Shown piece by piece: positions 1-12,800 of a DNA stretch of 64,000 bases (position 1 is the stretch's first letter; each line of letters starts with the position of its first letter). Under the pieces are notes generated by a model that worked only from the letters and a program-made list of their open reading frames with translations, made no database searches and was not told where the DNA came from. Position numbers and translations under genes: made by a program. Origin of the DNA: Romanomermis culicivorax (lineage: Eukaryota > Nematoda > Enoplea > Mermithida > Mermithidae); contig CAWUHX010000350.1 in the NCBI GenBank assembly GCA_963922205.1, forward strand, positions 186,001 to 250,000, written 5' to 3'.

Positions 1-870
1 AATTTTAAAAATTTTTGTAAAAAATTCTGGAATTTCCGACTTTTTTGTAGAATTTTCAAAAAGAATTGTAAAAAGAAAAGAAATTCGTTGCTTTTATAGA
101 TAAATTTCGAAAAAAAATTTAAATTTTCTAAAAAACTGCAAAAAATGTTTGTAAAATTTGCAGAAAAAATTATTTTTTGATATTTTCGTAAAAATTTTTA
201 AAAATCTCTTGTAAAAAGAACTTTTTTGTTTTTCAACAAGTTGGGAAAAATTTATGTTTTTAACAATTGTAAAAATTTGTTTTTAATTTTTGGAATTTTT
301 GTAGTATTTTCGAAAAGTTTTGCTAAATTTGTCAAAGAACCAAAAATTTCAAATTTTTGAGCGTTTTTGTAGAATTATCAAAAAGAATTGTAGAAAGCAT
401 AATTGTTGCTTTTTTGTAAAATTTTAGAGAATATTGAAATTTTAAAAAAGGCTGAAAATTTCACTTTTCGTAAAATTTTCTAGGAAAATTTAATTTTTTT
501 GATATTTCTGTAAAATTTCAAAAAAATTTGTGCGAAAAACTATAATATTAGCTTTTTTGAAAAAATGGCGAAAATTGAAAATTTGAATAATGGTAAAATT
601 TGTGTAAAGAATTTGTGGCATTTTTATAGAATTTTCGAGGTAATTCAAATTTTTAAAATTTGGAAAAAAGTTCAAACTGGCTACTTTTTTGATATTTTAT
701 CAGAATTCTAAAAAAAGTTTTGTAAAAAAACGAAAACTTGTGCTTTTTTTAATTTCCAAAAAGTTCTGCAGTTGGATAAAAAATGCGATAGTTTTAAATA
801 TTTTGTAAAATTTCTTTTTTTCGTAGATTTTCCGCACAAAAAATTTATTTAAAAAATTACTCGGTCGTCT
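1..870. repeat. A+T-rich imperfect short repeats
   Basis: The stretch is made of imperfect alternations of TTTTGTAAAATTTT-like and AAAATTTTCG-like words. No splice-site pair or protein-like reading frame was found. The same texture returns at 62660-63165, and a better ordered version forms the array at 23490-26715. Confidence 0.6.
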
Positions 871-1034
871 CGATTGTCACATTTTGAACATGATCGTCAT
901 GTTTTTTATAGAATACAGTAAACGATAGAAATTTTGCGCATATTCAAATTGATGCAGCTCCGCAATGCTTAGCGAATTTTTTCCGTTTCCTAATTGTCCC
1001 TGCACCGTCACCTTTCGATTTCAGAAAACAACTG

Positions 1035-1089
1035 ATTAATTATTTAATTAATTAATTAATTAATTAATTAATTAATTAATTAATTAATT
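1035..1089. repeat. (TTAA)n microsatellite
   Basis: An almost perfect run of the tetranucleotide TTAA lies immediately before the first host exon. It ends 10 bases upstream of the putative start codon at 1100. Confidence 0.9.
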
Positions 1090-1099
1090 CATCTCGGCG

Positions 1100-1248
1100 A
1101 TGGAGGCTACTTTTATTTTTACGCTTTTGGCTGCTTGCTTAGCTCAAGTGGTGGAAAAAGACGGCCATTTTTCCGATTTTAGGGAAGCTAATTTCGACGA
1201 TGAAATTCAAAAACACGACAATATTTTGCTAGAATCCTACGCCCCCTG
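1100..1248 (+). CDS. Protein disulfide isomerase-like protein, first exon
   Basis: Translation from ATG 1100 gives a hydrophobic signal peptide (MEATFIFTLLAACLAQ) and then an acidic stretch. It ends in NILLESYAP plus two bases of the next codon, directly before a consensus donor GTGAGT at 1249. In PDI-family thioredoxin domains this point is followed by W-CGHC, so the exon stops just before the active-site Trp-Cys. Such proteins oxidise and isomerise disulfides in the endoplasmic reticulum lumen. The exon holding CGHC was not found; the intron runs straight into a 3 kb inverted minisatellite. It may be a real first exon with a very long intron, or an orphan left by repeat expansion. Family assignment rests on the signal peptide and the ESYAP context only. 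Confidence 0.62.
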
Positions 1249-1284
1249 GTGAGTCGACCGTTTTTTTTTTGTTTTTTTAGCCAA

Positions 1285-4200
1285 AACACACAAACTGGCT
1301 AAATGGACTCGAGTCCATACAGCCCAAACCCACAAAATCGCTAAATAGACCCGAGTCCGTTTAGCCAAAATGCACAAAATGGCTAAATGGACTCAAGACC
1401 ATCTAGCCAAAATGCACAAACTGGCTAAATGGACTCGAGTCCGTCTAGCCCAAAATGCACAAAATGGCTAAATGGACTCGAGACCATCTAGCCAAAATGC
1501 ACAAACTGGCTAAATGGACTCGAGTCCGTATAGCCAAAATGCACAAAATGGCTAAATGGACTCAAGACCATTTAGCCAAAATGCACAAAATGGCTAAATG
1601 GACTCAAGACCATCTAGCCAAAATGCACAAACTGGCTAAATGGACTCGAGTCCGTCTAGCCCAAAATGCACAAAATGGCTAAATGGACTCAAGACCATCT
1701 AGCGAAAATGCACAGGCTGGCTAAATACGCTCGAGTATATCTAGCCAAAACCCGCAAAATGGCTAAATGGACTCTGGACCATCTGGTTACATACATGTAA
1801 TTGGGGGGGGGAAGTGCTATGGGAACCCCCCCCCCAGAAATCGTTGACCATATGGCTAGCCATTGGGCGACCCCCCCCAGGATTTTCCAATCGTATGGCT
1901 AGCCATATGGTAGCCCTAGGGACCCCCATAGTTTTAGTCGGAAAAATACTGAAAAATGTCATTTTTTTCCATGAAAAATGTCAATTTTTGAACAAAAAAT
2001 GGTCAAAAACGTCAATTTTCTCGGCGCTTCGCGCCATAAGTACATATTTTATCATTTTTTTAGACAAAAATTGCTACTTTTTAAACCGTTTTTCGGACAT
2101 TTTTCATGGAAAAAATCGATTTTTTTTCCTTCAAGGACCCCTCCCCCCAAAATTTTGGGAATTACTGACCCCCGGCCCCAAAAAATTCCTCCGACCCCCC
2201 CCCAGACCTCGGAGCTCCGTTACATGTATGTCTGGTTAGAACACACAAACTAATGAAATGGACTCGAGTTCATCTAGCCAAAACCGGATAAATGAACTCA
2301 AGTGCATCTAGCCAAAACACACAAACTGGCTAACTGGACTCGAGAGTCCTTCTAGCCAAAACACACAAAATAGCTGAATAGACTCGAGACCATCTAGCCA
2401 AAACACACAAACTGGCTAAATGGACTCGAGAGTCCTTCTAGCCAGAACACACAAAATAGCTTAATAAAGTCGACACCATCTAGCCAAAACACACAAAATA
2501 GCTGAATGGACTCGAGACCATCTAGCCAAAACACACAAACTGGCTAAATGAACTCGAGTCCATTTAGCCAAAACCCGCAAAATGACTAAATGACTCGGAT
2601 GTGTCTAGCCGAAACCCGCAAAATGACTGAATGGACTCGGGTGCATCTAGCCAAAACACACAAAAAGGTGTAAATCGACTCAAGTGCATCTAGCCAAAAC
2701 ACACAAAGTGGCTAAATGGACTCGAGCCTATTTACCCAAACCCGCAAAATACCTAAGTGGATGCAGGTCCGTCTAGCCAAAACACTTAAAATGGCTAAAT
2801 AGACTCGAGCCCATCTGGCCAAAAGCCGAAAACTGGTTAAATAGACTGAAGTCCGTGTAGTCAAAACACATAAACTGCCTTAATGGAATTGAGTTTCCTT
2901 GTAGTACAGTAAATTTTCAAACCTGTACAGTATGACGTCACAACATATGAAAGAATGTTTTTCCTCTTTTCGACATGTTATAACATACTAACATCTTATA
3001 ACATACAAAAAAAATTTTTTACATTTTTTACATGTTATAACATACTGACATGTTATAACCCAGTCCCATGTTATAACATACAAATTTTTTCATTCTTCGA
3101 CATGTTATAACATAATTGTATGTTAAAACATAGAAAGAAATTTTTTTGATTTCTCAACACGTTTTAACATACGACTATGTTATAACATGTATGCAAGTTT
3201 TGACATGTCGGAAAATGAAAAATTTTTTGTACGTTGTAACATAGGGCCATGTTTTAACATGAGCCTATCTTATAACATGTCAAAAAATGAGAAAAAAATT
3301 TGCATCTTATAACACAAGACTGTGTTTATAACATGGCAAGGAATGAAAAAAATTGTTGTATGATATAGCATCAGAGCATGTTATAACATAGGACTTTGTT
3401 ATAGCATGTCAGTATATTATGATATGTCTTATATAACCAAGAACCATGTTTATAACATGTCGAAAAGAGAAAAAAAAATTTTATATGTTAAGACGTCATA
3501 CTGTACAGGTTTGAAAATTCGGCTTGCACTAATCAATATCCAATCCATACATTTACTGTACTAAAAGAAAACTTGAGCACATTTAGCCACTTTGTGTGTT
3601 TTGGCTAAATGCACTCGAGTCCATTTAGCCAGTTTGTCTGTTTTAATTAGATGGAATTGAGTCCATTTAGCCAGTTTATGGGTTTTGGCTAGATGGACTC
3701 GCGTCTATTTAGCCATTTTCCGGGTTTTGGGTAGATAGGCTCGAGTGCATTTAGCCACTTTGTGTGTTTTGGCTTGATGCACTCGAGTCATTTAGTCATT
3801 TTGCAGGTTTTGGCTAAATGGACTCGAGTTCATTTAGCCAGTTTGTGTGTTTTAGCTAGATGGTCTCGAGTCCATTCAGCTATTTTGTGTGTTTTGGCTA
3901 GATGGTCTCGAGTTTATTCAGCTATTTTGTGTGTTTTGGCTAGATGCACTTGAGTCCATTTTGCCGGTTTTGGCCAGATGAACTCGAGTCCAACCAGCCA
4001 TTCGGCAGGTTTTGGCTAGATGAACTCGAGTCCATTTCATCAGTTTGTGTGTTTTAGCCAGATGGTCTAGAGTCCATTTAGCCATTTTGTCTGTTTTAAC
4101 TAGATGGAACCGAGTCCATTTAGCCAGTTTGTGGGTTTTGGCTAGATGGACTGGCGTCTATTTAGCCATTTTGTAGGTTTTGGGTAGATATGCTCGAGTG

Positions 4201-4440
4201 CATTTAGCCACTTTGTGTGTTTTGGCTTGATGCACTCGAGTTCATTTAGCCAGTTTGTGGCTTTTGGCTAGATGGACTCAAGTCCATTTAGCCACTTTGT
4301 CTGTTCTGGCTAGACAAACTCGAGTCCATTTAGGCACTTGATGTGCTTTGGCTAGATGGACACACAGCTTTTAGCTAGATGGACTCGAGTCTATTTAGCG
4401 GCTTTTGGCTAGATCGACTTGGGTTCATTCAGCCAATTTG
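1285..4440. repeat. Giant inverted minisatellite with palindromic A+T core
   Basis: The left arm (about 1285-2905) repeats a unit of roughly 40-42 bases, of the form GGCTAAATGGACTCGAG followed by TCCATCTAGCCAAAACACAC. Each unit carries the palindrome GACTCGAGTC. The right arm (about 3568-4440) is the same unit in reverse complement. Between them, 2941-3490 is built of ATGTTATAACAT-type words. This core is bordered by an inverted repeat: TTTTCAAACCTGTACAGTAT near 2914 and its complement near 3498. The whole could fold into a very long hairpin. Short ORFs in the arms follow the repeat period and are not genes. Confidence 0.85.
1792..2228. mobile_element. Dispersed repeat G, MITE-like, complete copy
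   Basis: This 437-base element starts TACATGTAA and ends TTACATGTA, giving a short terminal inverted repeat. Inside are poly-G and poly-C tracts and the words CATATGGCTAGCCAT and TTTTGGGAATTACTGACCCC. It sits inside the left arm of the minisatellite. Other copies lie at 5250-5606, 8484-8620 (reverse), possibly 17130-17410, and 61608-62651. No coding capacity is apparent. Confidence 0.7.
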
Positions 4441-4539
4441 CGTCACACATTCCAGATGTTGCTATCAGAAAGTTTGAAAACATAGTCGCTAATAACGTCA
4501 ATGACTTCCATAACAGCAGAATAAGGGGACACCTCTTCT

Positions 4540-5770
4540 TTATGAGGCTGGCTGGTCATCAAATGCGGACTTTGTCCCCAATATTGAACAATGGGTTTCG
4601 ACAATGAGGTTTCTGTAGCTTTGGCTGACGTTTTTCCTCAAAGCTAACGTGTTGTGGATTGATTTGGCGTATTTGTAAAGTTTGTGTCAGTTTTGCGAAA
4701 AGATAGGCAAGTTTAATTGAGAAAGATCGCGACAAGACGTTAGAAGAGGCGTGGCTACACCGTCGAGAAAATTGTGAAAATAAATTCATTGTTGGTTGTT
4801 TGTACTGTAGACAAACGGTTGTGTCCAGAGAGTGTGTTGAATTTTTCAAAGATTGGAGTGGTGAATTTCTAGTTTAGCAAATCATGATTTGAACGTGTGT
4901 TCTAGGGTGAGTCAAACTATTTGGAAAATAGTTTGAGTAAATGGGTATAACTCCTAATTGGGTAACTTAGTGCAGTCCGAGTTTCGGCATCCAAAAACCT
5001 TTGACGACCTGAGTGAACATCCCTGGATAAATTGACATAGCGTTCTCTACGAGTCCATCGATCTCTTGCGTTCGATCATCATTGCACTAAATTCGTCAAC
5101 CACTCCGAGTGTTACGTCTGTAGCATTCTACACGCTCTTCTATGGTTCCGTACATCTCTTCTACTAAAACGCGTGATTAATCGTCTAGCTAATTTTCTCC
5201 TCTACGACAAACGTTTTGTTTTGGCTTTTTTGGTTTTAGCGCAGCAGGCCCACCAGGTGACCACCCCCACCCCCGCCAGGATTTTCCAATCCTATGGCTA
5301 GCTGTATGGTAGCCCTAGGGACCCCCATACCTTTGGTTTGAAAAATACTGGAAAATGTCAATTTTTCGATAAAAAATGTCAATTTTCGAACAAAAAATGG
5401 TCAAAAACGTCAATTTTCTCGGCACTTCACGCCATAATCCCTTTTTCCATTTTTTAAACAAAAATTTCTATTTTTTGAACCATTTTTCAGACCTTTTCGT
5501 GAAAAAATCGAATTTCCTTTTCCTTCAGAGACCCCATCCCCAAAATTTCGGGAATTACTGACACCCCGGCCCAAAAAAAGTGGCCCAACCCCCCCCCCCA
5601 CATGTATCCATGATGCTATAAGTGGCGCTTCGAGACGAATTCAGTGAATGTATCGGATCGATATTCGGGCCCATTGTCTGAAACAAGAATAGCAGTATTA
5701 CCGTATCGGGCAAATAGTTTGGTTAAGAATTCGATTGTTCTTTCAGCAGTGTGGTCGGGGCACAATCGAA
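4540..5770 (-). pseudogene. Ty3/gypsy integrase remnant, interrupted
   Basis: On the minus strand, 5770-5622 encodes a piece of retroviral-type integrase core with ARYGNTAILVSDNGPEYRS, the block around the second catalytic Asp of the D,D-35-E domain. Nearer 4600-4559 the same strand ends in NPLFNIGDKVRI, similar to the C-terminal chromatin-binding part of gypsy integrases. The two pieces are in the order expected for one element and are separated by repeat G (5250-5606) and unrecognisable sequence. Stops and frameshifts show it is dead. It is not close to the gypsy element at 36300-46333. Confidence 0.55.
5250..5606. mobile_element. Dispersed repeat G, second copy
   Basis: This copy matches 1840-2228 over most of its length, including GGATTTTCCAATCC, TGGCTAGC, GGGACCCCCATA and the terminal ACATGTA. 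The first portion is missing. It lies within the decayed integrase remnant. Confidence 0.7.
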
Positions 5771-6372
5771 CTTCGGGGAAAATGCTTGAAAACATGTATG
5801 CGTCATTTTACCAATTGAAAAATATGTTGATTCAAAAAGAAAAAATTCAAATTAAACTTGAAATTTATGAAAATCAATTCTTTTATGACCATGAATTCAA
5901 ACTGAGCTCCTTATTTAAATTTATAATTACAAAAAAATTGGAAAAATTGAAACTTTGACCTGTCGAATGGAAAAAATTTTTCCCCAGAAAATTCAATTTG
6001 TAGGAAAACAGTGGATAGACTAATGCGAAAAATTATAAAATAAAATCTGGTGGCAAAAATTTTGTGCATGTTTTATGATTTTAGAGCCTGTAAAACACTT
6101 GGTTTAAATCTAAAATTGAATAAAAATAACTATAATTTGTTAAGGAATAAATAAATATGTCAAATTTTCAGGGGCCAAAATGGATCATAGAGCTTAAGTT
6201 TCGGGGAGCCAGGCCTGTAAAATGACCAAAAAAAGCTTGTTCCGTGCAGCCATAATGTGCTCATTTAGTTAAAATGTTTGCAATCTAAAACTCGTACAAT
6301 TTCTTCTCTATCTTCAAATATGTCATTTTTAGCACCTATTCTTTCCACATTTCGGCTGATGGTTCCTTGCAG

Positions 6373-7334
<962 letters not shown>

Positions 7335-7654
7335 TAGCTTTCGATAATTTCGAGTAGTTGAAATTAAGTTTTTTATGATTTAGAAATCTAAAAATTTATA
7401 ATGTTTGCAAAAGTCGGGAACCATTTATGAACGTCAGAGTACAGAAAGCATTGTAGCATCACCTTCGGTTTTCCTCAACTGTCTTAAAGTCACATTACAT
7501 TCTCACAATCTTTACAAACAAAACACTGATAAGCACATTTCCACCATGCTATCATATTTCAAACCATGTGATACAATTACTGTAGTCATTGCGTCATGTG
7601 CTTGGAAATTGGTTGGTGATTTAGTCTCTCATTTTGTATACCTACTGCATGGTT

Positions 7655-8175
7655 GTCTTTTGTCGGGGTTGCCACAGGTGCATGTGTTCAGCTTCCGGCG
7701 TCGGTGCGCAGGCGGAAGGATGCGGCGGAAAGTGGCAGAAAAAAATGATGAAATTTGCACGGAGAAATGCAGCCACTGTTTCGTGTGTTTTTATGTTTTC
7801 ATTCATTCTCAAAATATTATGTTTTTATTTGGAGCGTCACTGCCATCATCTTTCTTTATAATATTCTTTTTATTATTTTTGGCGTCGACCGATGTCTTCC
7901 CAATACAAGTTGGACCAGTAACTTGTATTGTTTTGCGAGCATAGTGGAGGAGTCTATACGTTTAGGAGTGGAGACTAGGGTAGGATCTCCTGAGGTACGT
8001 GCCAGGGTGTTCTGTTTGAGGGTTGGTGAAGTACTGGCAAGTATCTGGTGAAACGTGTGAGAGAGTTTTTAGTTTATTGTTTTTGTTAGCCTGTGGTCAG
8101 AACTGTTGCAACTTCCTTTGTCTAAACCCAAAAGCCAGTTTCATCATCTTCAACCCACAGCAGCCTAACACTTTC
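7655..8175 (+). repeat. Dispersed repeat B
   Basis: Copy of a roughly 520-base family bounded by GGGTTGCCACAGGTGCA and a tail reading CAACTTCCTTTGTCTAAACC followed by CATCATCTT. Reverse copies lie at 11262-11760, 16150-16720, 35290-35800 and 48755-49195. The 179-codon ORF over this copy belongs to the repeat and resembles nothing. Confidence 0.75.
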
Positions 8176-8944
8176 AATAAATAATCCTCCCCCATTCTGG
8201 CAGTGTATTATTCTTAATCGTGAAAAATCCAAGATTTCGCAATTGAGAATAATTTCAGTTTTCGTTTATTTATGAGTGGTTTTTGGTCATCACCATCCTC
8301 AAAAGGTGTACGTGCCCTGGCCTAACATGAAGTATGTATTTTTCATTAAGGTCTGAACTTCTTGGAACAAGTTTATTCACTTCAGTTTGCATTACTCGAG
8401 CCAACAGCTTTTCATCTTCTTCATATAATACAGGTCAGTTCTCCTAATAAATATATTTCAACACACCTGTAGTAGAAAACATAGGTGTAATAGGTTTCCG
8501 AGGTCTGAGGGGTCGGGCGATATTTTTGGGCCACGGTCACTGATTCGCCAAAATTTTAGGGCGGGGGAGTCCCTGAAGAAAAGAAATCCATTTTTTCATA
8601 AAGTTCAAAAATGGTTCAAAAAATTTATTTTATTTTTTGCTCTTTGGAACCTGTCCAAATCAGTGTTCTTCCATACAAAACAAACATTTTTGGCCTTGTA
8701 TAAGAAACCTTTTGAAATCTTTGTATAAAGTACATGGGGATTGTGGAGGAAACCATACCCCAAAAGTTCAGTTTTATAGGCAGGACCCCCCTCAACTTCA
8801 ATTTTCACATGTATTCCCCTCACCACCAGCCTGCTGAAGATCCACTTAAAATACCAATTTTTGGTCTAAAATTACTTTATGTATTGATTGTTCCATAATA
8901 AACATTGGCATTTTGAAAAAAACGACCTTTTATGGTAGTTCAGA
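8176..8944. other. Non-coding; reverse fragment of repeat G at 8484-8620
   Basis: The interval has no supported exon. At 8484-8620 the text CCGAGGTCTGAGGGG then a C+A/T tract is the reverse complement of the end of repeat G. Confidence 0.5.
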
Positions 8945-9916
8945 TTTTTACCAGACCATGGATCCCAAACCCGGCCATTTTTGTTGAGCCCTGGTCAGGA
9001 TGGTTATACCTACCCTGACATTGGCCAGTGGTGGTACTGCTCTGGCACCACCCAGAAAACCCTTCAACATTGGTGAGCCTACCAGGGGCCCCCTGCCACT
9101 CCAAGGGGGGAGGGATGTTGCATGGTAATGTACAACATTCAGTCCATAGGATTGATGTTGTTGCCATTCCATGAATCCCAAACCCGGCCATTTTTGTTGA
9201 GCCCTGGTCAGGATAGTTATACTTACCCTGACATTGGCCAGTAATGGTACTGCTCTGGCGCCACCCAGGAAGCCCTTCAACATTGGTGACTGTACCACAG
9301 CCCCTCCTATTGCTTCAACACGGAGGGACGTTAACATACAACATTCGGCCCATAGGATTGATGTTGTAGCCAATCCACAGGTCGGGAACCTGGCCATTTT
9401 TGTTGAACCCTGGTTGGGATGGTTACACCTACTTGGACATTGGCCAGTAGTGGGACTGCTGCAGCACCACCTAGGAAGCCCTTCAACATTAGTGACTGTA
9501 CCAGGGCCCCTCCTGTTGCTCCAAGAGGGGAGGGATATTGTATGGTAAAACACAACATTGGGCCCATAGGATTGATGTTGTAGCCAATCCATGGGTCTCA
9601 AACCTGGCCATTTTTGTTGAGCCTTGGTTGGGATGGCTTTACCTACCCCAAAATTGGCCAGTAGTGGGACTGCTCGGGCCACACTAAGGAAGCCCTTCAA
9701 CATTGGTGACTGTACCACAGCCCCCCCCCTGTTGCTCCAAGGGGAGGGACGTTGTATGGTAACATACTACATTGAGCCCATAGGATTAATGTTGTTGCCA
9801 ATCCATGGGTTTCGACCGCGGTCAATTTTGTTGAACCCTGGTTGGGATGGTTACACCTACTCAGACATTGGTCAGTGGTGGGACTGCTCAGGCACCACCC
9901 AGGAAACCCTTTAACA
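8945..9916. repeat. 212-bp tandem satellite, about 4.5 copies
   Basis: A unit of roughly 212 bases repeats, each with GGCCATTTTTGTTGAGCCCTG, TTGGCCAGT, TTCAACATTGGTGA and ATAGGATTGATGTTGT. Copies of the first word start near 8969, 9184, 9392, 9607 and 9820. The ORFs on both strands, up to 256 codons, show the repeat periodicity and no known domain, so they are not called as genes. Confidence 0.88.
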
Positions 9917-10293
9917 TGTTTAAACTATTTGTTGTTGTTTTTAATAATTTTTTCATTATTATTTTCATGTGGTCAAATAAATGCAGTCAAATTGTATTAT
10001 ATGTAAATGAAATTCTAATGCTCCAAAAACCTCAAAATACACTGATTTTGAGCACGTATTGAGTACTCGTTGTTAAGTCTTAACATTCTATTCTGGAAAA
10101 TTGAACCTTAAAGCACAAATTTCTCATTGTAATACAATTAAGAGCATTGAATCTTAATTTCTATTTAGTCTTTTAAATGCTGAAAATGGGCTACAATTAA
10201 CCTAAAACACTTTTCATGAATAAGCAATATGTCGCGTTAAGTAAGACAGTAATATACAACTTAGTTGTGAACATTCTATAACAGTTTTCCAAG

Positions 10294-12083
10294 ATGGTAG
10301 CTCTCAGTTTGGTTATTGCGGTAAATTTTTGTATTAAATCTACTATCCGGACATCCAAGCTTCATCTTCATATTTTAGATTTATTTAGCGAGCACGAGCC
10401 AATTAGGTCATACAATAAGACGATCGAGGAATTATATCCGAGATATCAATCGTAAGTATCTGTCCTAAATTATGTATATATCTGGTCCAAAATTCGAAAA
10501 ATACTGTGTCTGGGTCCAGGTCCCAAATTTCAAGAATATCACATCAGAGTCCGGGTCCAGCGAAATAGTCCCGTAATTTTGGCTCCCATTTCGGGTCCGA
10601 GTCCCCGATATATCTCCAGTACCATTAGTGTATTCTTTCTTTTTTGCATAGCTACCACTATGAAAGCAATCTGGCCCAACAAAATCATACACTACAGGCT
10701 TGCGATTGTCGGCGTATTTAGCGACAGTTATGTCGATAAAATTTTAGCTGTAATTCGAATGATCAACCGTATCTCTTGCCTGGAGTAAAAAAATTTAGAC
10801 CATTTAATAATATATATTGTCACACATTTGTATATTAAGATTCACCAGAGTGCCCACTGGCGACACTTTACCACCTAAAACAGTTGCTGGTTTAACATTG
10901 GAGCCTGTCGTCGTCTTCACTAAAGTGACGACCGAAAAAGAATGTTTCGCCGTTATTAACAATAATCGTATACAGTAAAGATAGGAATTTGAAGATTTTT
11001 GGTTTTGTTGTGGAAAATGTAGCCAATTCTAGGGTTCTACTCCACGATACAATTTGCGGTTCTTCGGTGGACATCATGGCCGTAACTTTAAGCGTTTTAG
11101 GCGCCATCATTCCCAAGGGTTCCAATCTACGACTCTACGATTTGATGCCCTGGAACTTGCGAGAGTAATGAATGAAAAATTAGCATGGCTATCAGACATG
11201 CACAGAATTAATTTTCCAGGGGAGGGGATCCATGGACCCTATCCAGGGGTAGGGGGAGTGTTAGGCAAGATGATGTAACTGACCTTTGGATTTAGACAAA
11301 GGAAGTTGCAACAGTTCTGACCACAGGCTAACAACAACAATAAACCAAAACTCTCTCACATGTTTCACCAGATACTCGCCAGTACTCAGTACTTCACCAA
11401 ACCCCAGGCAGAACACCTTGGCACGTACCTCAGGAGATCCTACCCAAGTCTCCAATCCTAACCTTATGAAATCCTCCACTACGCTCACAAAACAATACAA
11501 GTTAATGGTCCAACTTGTATTGGGTATACCACGGGCGACACCACACAAAATAATTATAAGTAGGACGACTGGCGGCGATGCTCCCAAATAAAAATATAAT
11601 ATTTTTCACACACTGACAAATAAACACAAAATCCGCAAAACAGTGGCCACATCTCTCTAAGCAAATTTTCTTTTCTTTTTTGTCACTTTTCACTGCGTCC
11701 TTCGGCCTGCGCACCGACGCCAGAAGCTGAACACATGCACTTCTGGCAACCTCGACAGGAGGTGGGTGAGCAAAAAACAATAAAAACTTCTGAAAGCCTG
11801 CTTTTCATACAAAATATGCACAAAAATTATAAAAAAGCTGTCTTGCAAAAAGTTCTGGGGATGTTTAATAATTTTTTTGGCCAAGGTCTCAGGTATGCGG
11901 GCTATCCCTCCCTCCCCCTATGTGCATGTATGATGGCTTTTTTAATATATATTGTTTTTAAATGAAGTTTTGACGACATGCGACAACACTGTAACATGGA
12001 CAATGCTTTGCAAGCCGATCCACCCGAAGTTGATTTTATCCCACATACAACGATTCGGGATCTAAATCAAATGTACTGTGCCG
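10294..12083 (+). pseudogene. Astacin-like metallopeptidase, N-terminal part, zinc site lost
   Basis: Exon 1 (10294-10451) starts with a signal peptide (MVALSLVIAVNFCI) and ends at GTAAGT. The next segment (10652-10784) contains WPNKIIHY, the start of the astacin catalytic domain, and INRISCLE where astacins have the first disulfide Cys. Exon 10849-11164 continues with ECFAVI, TICGSSVDIM and LSVLGAIIP; aligned to the family HExxHxxGFxHE motif it lacks both His and Glu. Exon 11968-12083 ends TIRDLNQMYCA, like the last helix of astacins before the Cys. Phases fit except for an apparent one-base shift at the exon 1 to 2 junction and an extra T near 10976 that puts a stop in frame. The identification is by pattern only. 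It reads as an inactive and probably broken secreted astacin, continued at 13046-15236. Confidence 0.5.
11262..11760 (-). repeat. Dispersed repeat B, reverse copy
   Basis: Reverse-strand copy of the 7655-8175 family, with GACAAAGGAAGTTGCAACAG near its left end and the tRNA-linked GTTGCCACAGGTGCA-like edge near its right end. It lies in an intron of the astacin-like gene. Confidence 0.75.
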
Positions 12084-12149
12084 GTAAATAATAAGTTTAT
12101 TATTAGGGATGAGCCGGTTGACCTTTTTGAGGCAAATTGTGGAACTTCA

Positions 12150-12800
12150 AAGGTTACAAAACTTTAAGGATATTAGTAGTTGTATGGGGCCTTACTGGGG
12201 GTACACAAAAGATACCAATAGGCATCAAAGTATACCACCTTAACTGTGTGGTGCAATACAGGGGGTCTAGAAGGTACACCCTAAACATAGAGCATACTTT
12301 CTACATCAAGGTCGAATTTTACACATTAAAGCTTCGGGCATACCTTCTACGCCCCTTGTATCATCACACACATAGGGGGTAGGTGGGGGTAAACCCCTTA
12401 CCTGAGACCCTGCCCACCCGACCTGACCCAAAAAAATCATCAAACACTTTGTCCCTGAACTTTTTCCAGGACAGCCTTTTGGATGATTTATGTGCACATT
12501 CTGTATGAAAAACAGGCTTGCAGAACTTTTTTTGTTTTTTTTGCTCGCCTACCCCATACCCTGCTGGATGAAAAGTTTAAGGACCCTCCCCCCTAAAAAA
12601 TTCTTGCTGTGCATGTCTGACCCCCACCTAATATGAATTCGGATCATATTAAATCATCGATTATATTTTCTATTCTACACCCCCCATATACCCCACAAAA
12701 TTAAGGTTATATACTTTGATACCTGTGTTTTGTACATGAGTGTCTTTTGTGTACCCCCTGTAGGACCCCCTATAACCACTTATACTGGCTCCAAGTCAAA
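12150..12800. repeat. Dispersed repeats J and I inside an intron
   Basis: 12150-12360 and 12690-12780 share the words TACACCCCCTGTA/TTTCTACACC and TTTTGTGTACCCCCTGTAG with 28300-28620 and 58660-59270 (repeat J). Between them, 12375-12610 matches 53755-54005 (repeat I), sharing TGAGACCCTG, AATCATCAAACAC, TGTATGAAAA and AATTCTTGC. No coding sequence is supported here. Confidence 0.6.

Noticed and set aside
1455-1682. 75-codon ORF with repeating MHKLAKWTR units
   Set aside because: It is a translation of the minisatellite unit; the opposite strand and neighbouring units behave the same way.
1285-2905. CRISPR-like array of direct repeats
   Set aside because: Units are contiguous and imperfect with no unique spacers, and the context is eukaryotic.
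7405-7944. 179-codon ORF on the + strand
   Set aside because: Most of it lies in dispersed repeat B and no domain or splice context supports a gene.
8948-9718. 256-codon minus-strand ORF
   Set aside because: Its sequence repeats with the 212-bp satellite period; both strands are open, which points to composition rather than coding.
10968-10980. A 13-base intron to repair the astacin-like frame
   Set aside because: Far below any workable intron size; a one-base insertion is simpler.
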